Positions 4,901-5,492 of a stretch of DNA of 5,492 nucleotides are shown in pieces. The stretch is from an uncultured Acetatifactor sp. (GTDB lineage Bacteria; Bacillota; Clostridia; Lachnospirales; Lachnospiraceae): positions 1 to 5,492 of the forward strand of contig CANRMK010000173.1 of the NCBI GenBank assembly GCA_947631715.1, in the 5' to 3' direction. The position numbers were made by a program, and so were the translations under genes. The notes under the pieces were generated by a model that saw only the letters and a list, made by a program, of their open reading frames with translations, made no database searches and had not been told where the DNA came from. Position 1 is the stretch's first letter, and each line of letters opens with the position of its first letter.

Positions 4901-5492
4901 AGTGTGAGAACGTCAGGAAAGTATATGGTTCCGGCGGGAATCAGGTAACAGCGCTTGACGGGATCGACCTGTCTGTGAGCAAGGGGGAATTTACGGCAAT
5001 CCTTGGGGCTTCCGGATCAGGGAAGTCCACGCTTCTGCATATTCTTGGAAGTGTGGACGAACCTACAGATGGAAAGGTCATCGTAGACGGAACCGACCTC
5101 TCCAGGCTGAATCAGACACAGGCGGCGATCTTTCGGCGCAGGAAAGTGGGACTGGTATATCAGTTTTATAACCTGATTCCCACTCTCACTGTGGAAAAGA
5201 ACATTTTAATCCCCCTTGCCTTAGATAAGAAAAAACCAGATCAGGAATATTTCAATCAAATTGTAAGCTCTCTTGGAATTGCCGATAAACTGGAAGCACT
5301 GCCGAATCAGCTATCCGGCGGCCAGCAGCAGCGCGTGGCGATAGCCCGTTCTCTGATCTATCGGCCGGCCCTGCTTTTGGCGGACGAACCGACGGGAAAC
5401 CTTGACCAGAAGAACTCCAAAGAGGTCATTGATATGCTGAAGCTTTCGAACCGGAATCTGGAGCAGACGATCCTGCTGATTACCCATGATGA
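4888..5492 (+). CDS. ABC transporter ATP-binding protein, MacB/LolD/BceA type (3' end beyond window)
   Basis: The first 201 residues plus two bases of an ABC ATPase; the family is usually about 225-255 residues, so only the C-terminal tail is missing. It opens MEILKCENVRKVYG, with the aromatic Y13 of the A-loop. Walker A is GASGSGKST (40-48), the Q-loop is centred on Q92 (YQFYNLIP), the signature is LSGGQQQRV (142-150), Walker B is ALLLADEP (161-168), the D-loop follows with GNLD (170-173), and the H-loop is H200 in ITHD. Every catalytic element is intact. The YQFYNLIPTLTVEKNI segment and the LADEPTGNLD form are typical of exporters that pair with FtsX-like permeases (MacB, LolCDE, BceAB, SalXY types). 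Transport of an antimicrobial, peptide or lipid is therefore likely, with the permease expected immediately downstream. Adjacency to a two-component system and the shared promoter box suggest inducible expression. The substrate cannot be named from this sequence. Confidence 0.95.
   Translation, partial: MEILKCENVRKVYGSGGNQVTALDGIDLSVSKGEFTAILGASGSGKSTLLHILGSVDEPTDGKVIVDGTDLSRLNQTQAAIFRRRKVGLVYQFYNLIPTLTVEKNILIPLALDKKKPDQEYFNQIVSSLGIADKLEALPNQLSGGQQQRVAIARSLIYRPALLLADEPTGNLDQKNSKEVIDMLKLSNRNLEQTILLITHD

Noticed and set aside
1..5492. CRISPR arrays, tRNA or rRNA genes, insertion sequences or transposase fragments
   Set aside because: No regularly spaced repeats, no transposase-like reading frame and no recognisable RNA gene were found; the window is almost fully accounted for by four genes and their short regulatory intervals.

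Overview
The window looks like a chromosomal segment of a Gram-positive clostridial bacterium (Bacillota, class Clostridia, perhaps Lachnospiraceae). This rests on the strong GGAGG-type ribosome binding sites, extended -10 promoters, the HQIKTP-type sensor kinase, and protein sequences that resemble Clostridia homologues. The family assignment is an inference from impression, not from a search.

Layout, all on the + strand: (1) a promoter at 13-41 drives a stand-alone UvrA-family ATPase (77-2599) that lacks the UvrB-binding insert, so it is a UvrA2/DrrC-like paralogue rather than the repair UvrA. (2) A 213-base intergenic region holds a probable terminator hairpin (2697-2720) and then the promoter of the next operon. 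(3) An OmpR/PhoB-family response regulator (2813-3484) and a two-transmembrane sensor histidine kinase (3481-4719) are joined by an ATGA overlap. (4) A 168-base leader follows, with its own promoter, a palindrome on the -10 and a 23-codon upstream reading frame. (5) The ATP-binding subunit of a MacB/LolD/BceA-type ABC transporter starts at 4888 and is cut by the window end just after its H-loop.

The main observation is that the promoter of the regulator gene and the promoter of the transporter gene share one architecture: TGTCAC-N5-TGTAAC (first base A in the second copy), exactly 10 bases upstream of an extended -10. The ungapped match covers 33 positions, 24 of them identical, and neither promoter has a good -35. 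This is the geometry of PhoB-type boxes. It predicts that the response regulator controls both its own operon and the adjacent transporter. The second copy overlaps the kinase stop codon.

The likely story is a sensing and export module: the kinase detects an envelope or antimicrobial signal, the regulator is phosphorylated and acts at both promoters, and the ABC transporter (its permease presumably lies beyond the window) responds. The 23-codon frame overlapping the ATPase start may add translational control. Whether the UvrA-like gene belongs to the same physiology is not shown; it has a separate promoter without the shared box.
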